From Planococcaceae bacterium UBA3378 (GTDB lineage Bacteria; Bacillota; Bacilli; Bacillales_A; Planococcaceae), in assembly GCA_002359075.1 (NCBI GenBank), contig DEQA01000072.1, positions 1 through 6,099 of the forward strand: a stretch of 6,099 nucleotides of DNA. Reading direction: 5' to 3'. This document shows, piece after piece, positions 5,960 to 6,099 of this stretch (position 1 is its first letter; the number at the start of each line of letters is the position of its first letter). The notes under the pieces are model-generated. The model saw only the letters and a list, made by a program, of their open reading frames with translations, had not been told where the DNA came from and made no database searches. A program made the translations under genes and the position numbers.

Positions 5960-6099
5960 CTAGATTAGTTAATAGGGGTTAGAAATTCTTGTAAATTTTT
6001 ATTTTTCTTCTAAAAGTCAGGTTCATCACCGTAACATGGGGTTGATTTCCGTTCTGGCTGGACGCTTTTTCGCGGGGGCACGGCTCCAACTAAATGATT
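5960..6099. other. Non-coding right end
   Basis: No convincing gene, ribosome binding site or RNA structure is visible from 5960 to 6040, which is AT-rich DNA upstream of the TerC promoter. The last 60 bp are more GC-rich and are described as a possible repeat. The whole stretch from 5671 to 6099 lacks a protein gene. Confidence 0.6.
6041..6093. repeat. Probable degenerate Bacillus dispersed repeat
   Basis: The segment begins GTTGATTTCCGTTCTGGC, continues with GACGCTTTTTCGCGGGGG and ends near GGCTCCAACTA. The first two parts resemble a short GC-rich repeat common between genes in Bacillaceae, remembered as GTTGATTTCCGCTCC followed by CGCTTTCCGCGGGG. The present copy differs by several bases and seems to lack the middle part. 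The match is from memory, and no second copy lies in this window. Confidence 0.45.

Noticed and set aside
5979..6013. TTAGAA and TTCTAA inverted repeat
   Set aside because: Arms of 6 bp separated by 23 bp in AT-rich DNA are expected by chance, and no feature coincides with it.
1..6099. Defence system, prophage, toxin-antitoxin pair, CRISPR array or transposon
   Set aside because: All long coding regions are housekeeping or regulatory families, and I saw no repeat-spacer arrays, transposase, integrase or paired small genes.

Overview
The window looks like chromosomal DNA of a spore-forming Bacillaceae bacterium; the genus is not resolved. The signs are moderately AT-rich DNA, strong GGAGG ribosome binding sites, sigma-A type promoters, a KtrB/KtrD-type potassium channel subunit, a TerC-family protein under a yybP-ykoY (Mn2+) riboswitch, and an orphan PAS histidine kinase resembling the sporulation kinases. 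I see no phage genes, insertion sequence, CRISPR array, tRNA or rRNA.

Layout, left to right. Positions 1-80 are intergenic and carry a near-perfect leftward promoter for a gene outside the window. A soluble PAS sensor kinase (minus strand, 81-1487) and a cobalamin-binding radical SAM protein (plus strand, 1696-3432) diverge from a 208-bp intergenic region that holds candidate promoters for both and one inverted repeat. The radical SAM gene converges on the potassium channel gene ktrD (minus strand, 3464-4813). Only 31 bp separate their stop codons, and one perfect bidirectional terminator hairpin includes bases of both stops. Upstream of ktrD is a TerC-family gene (minus strand, 4915-5670) with its own terminator at 4857-4905. 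Positions 5671-6099 are non-coding: the TerC leader with an Mn2+ riboswitch, an overlapping intrinsic terminator and the promoter, then unassigned DNA and a probable degenerate Bacillus dispersed repeat at the right edge.

The genes look like separate transcription units rather than one system. TerC and KtrD are membrane proteins of ion homeostasis (manganese and potassium). The kinase probably signals to a response regulator encoded elsewhere. The radical SAM enzyme has no adjacent partner gene and an unknown substrate. From memory, a ykoY / ktrD / kinE cluster also lies on one stretch of the Bacillus subtilis chromosome, so this may be a rearranged version of that region, with the radical SAM gene as the unusual member.

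Two starts are shorter than the longest open frames because of ribosome binding sites: the kinase at 1487 (468 aa) and TerC at 5670 (251 aa). I found no clearly new multi-gene system. The best leads are the uncharacterised radical SAM protein and the architecture of the TerC riboswitch leader.
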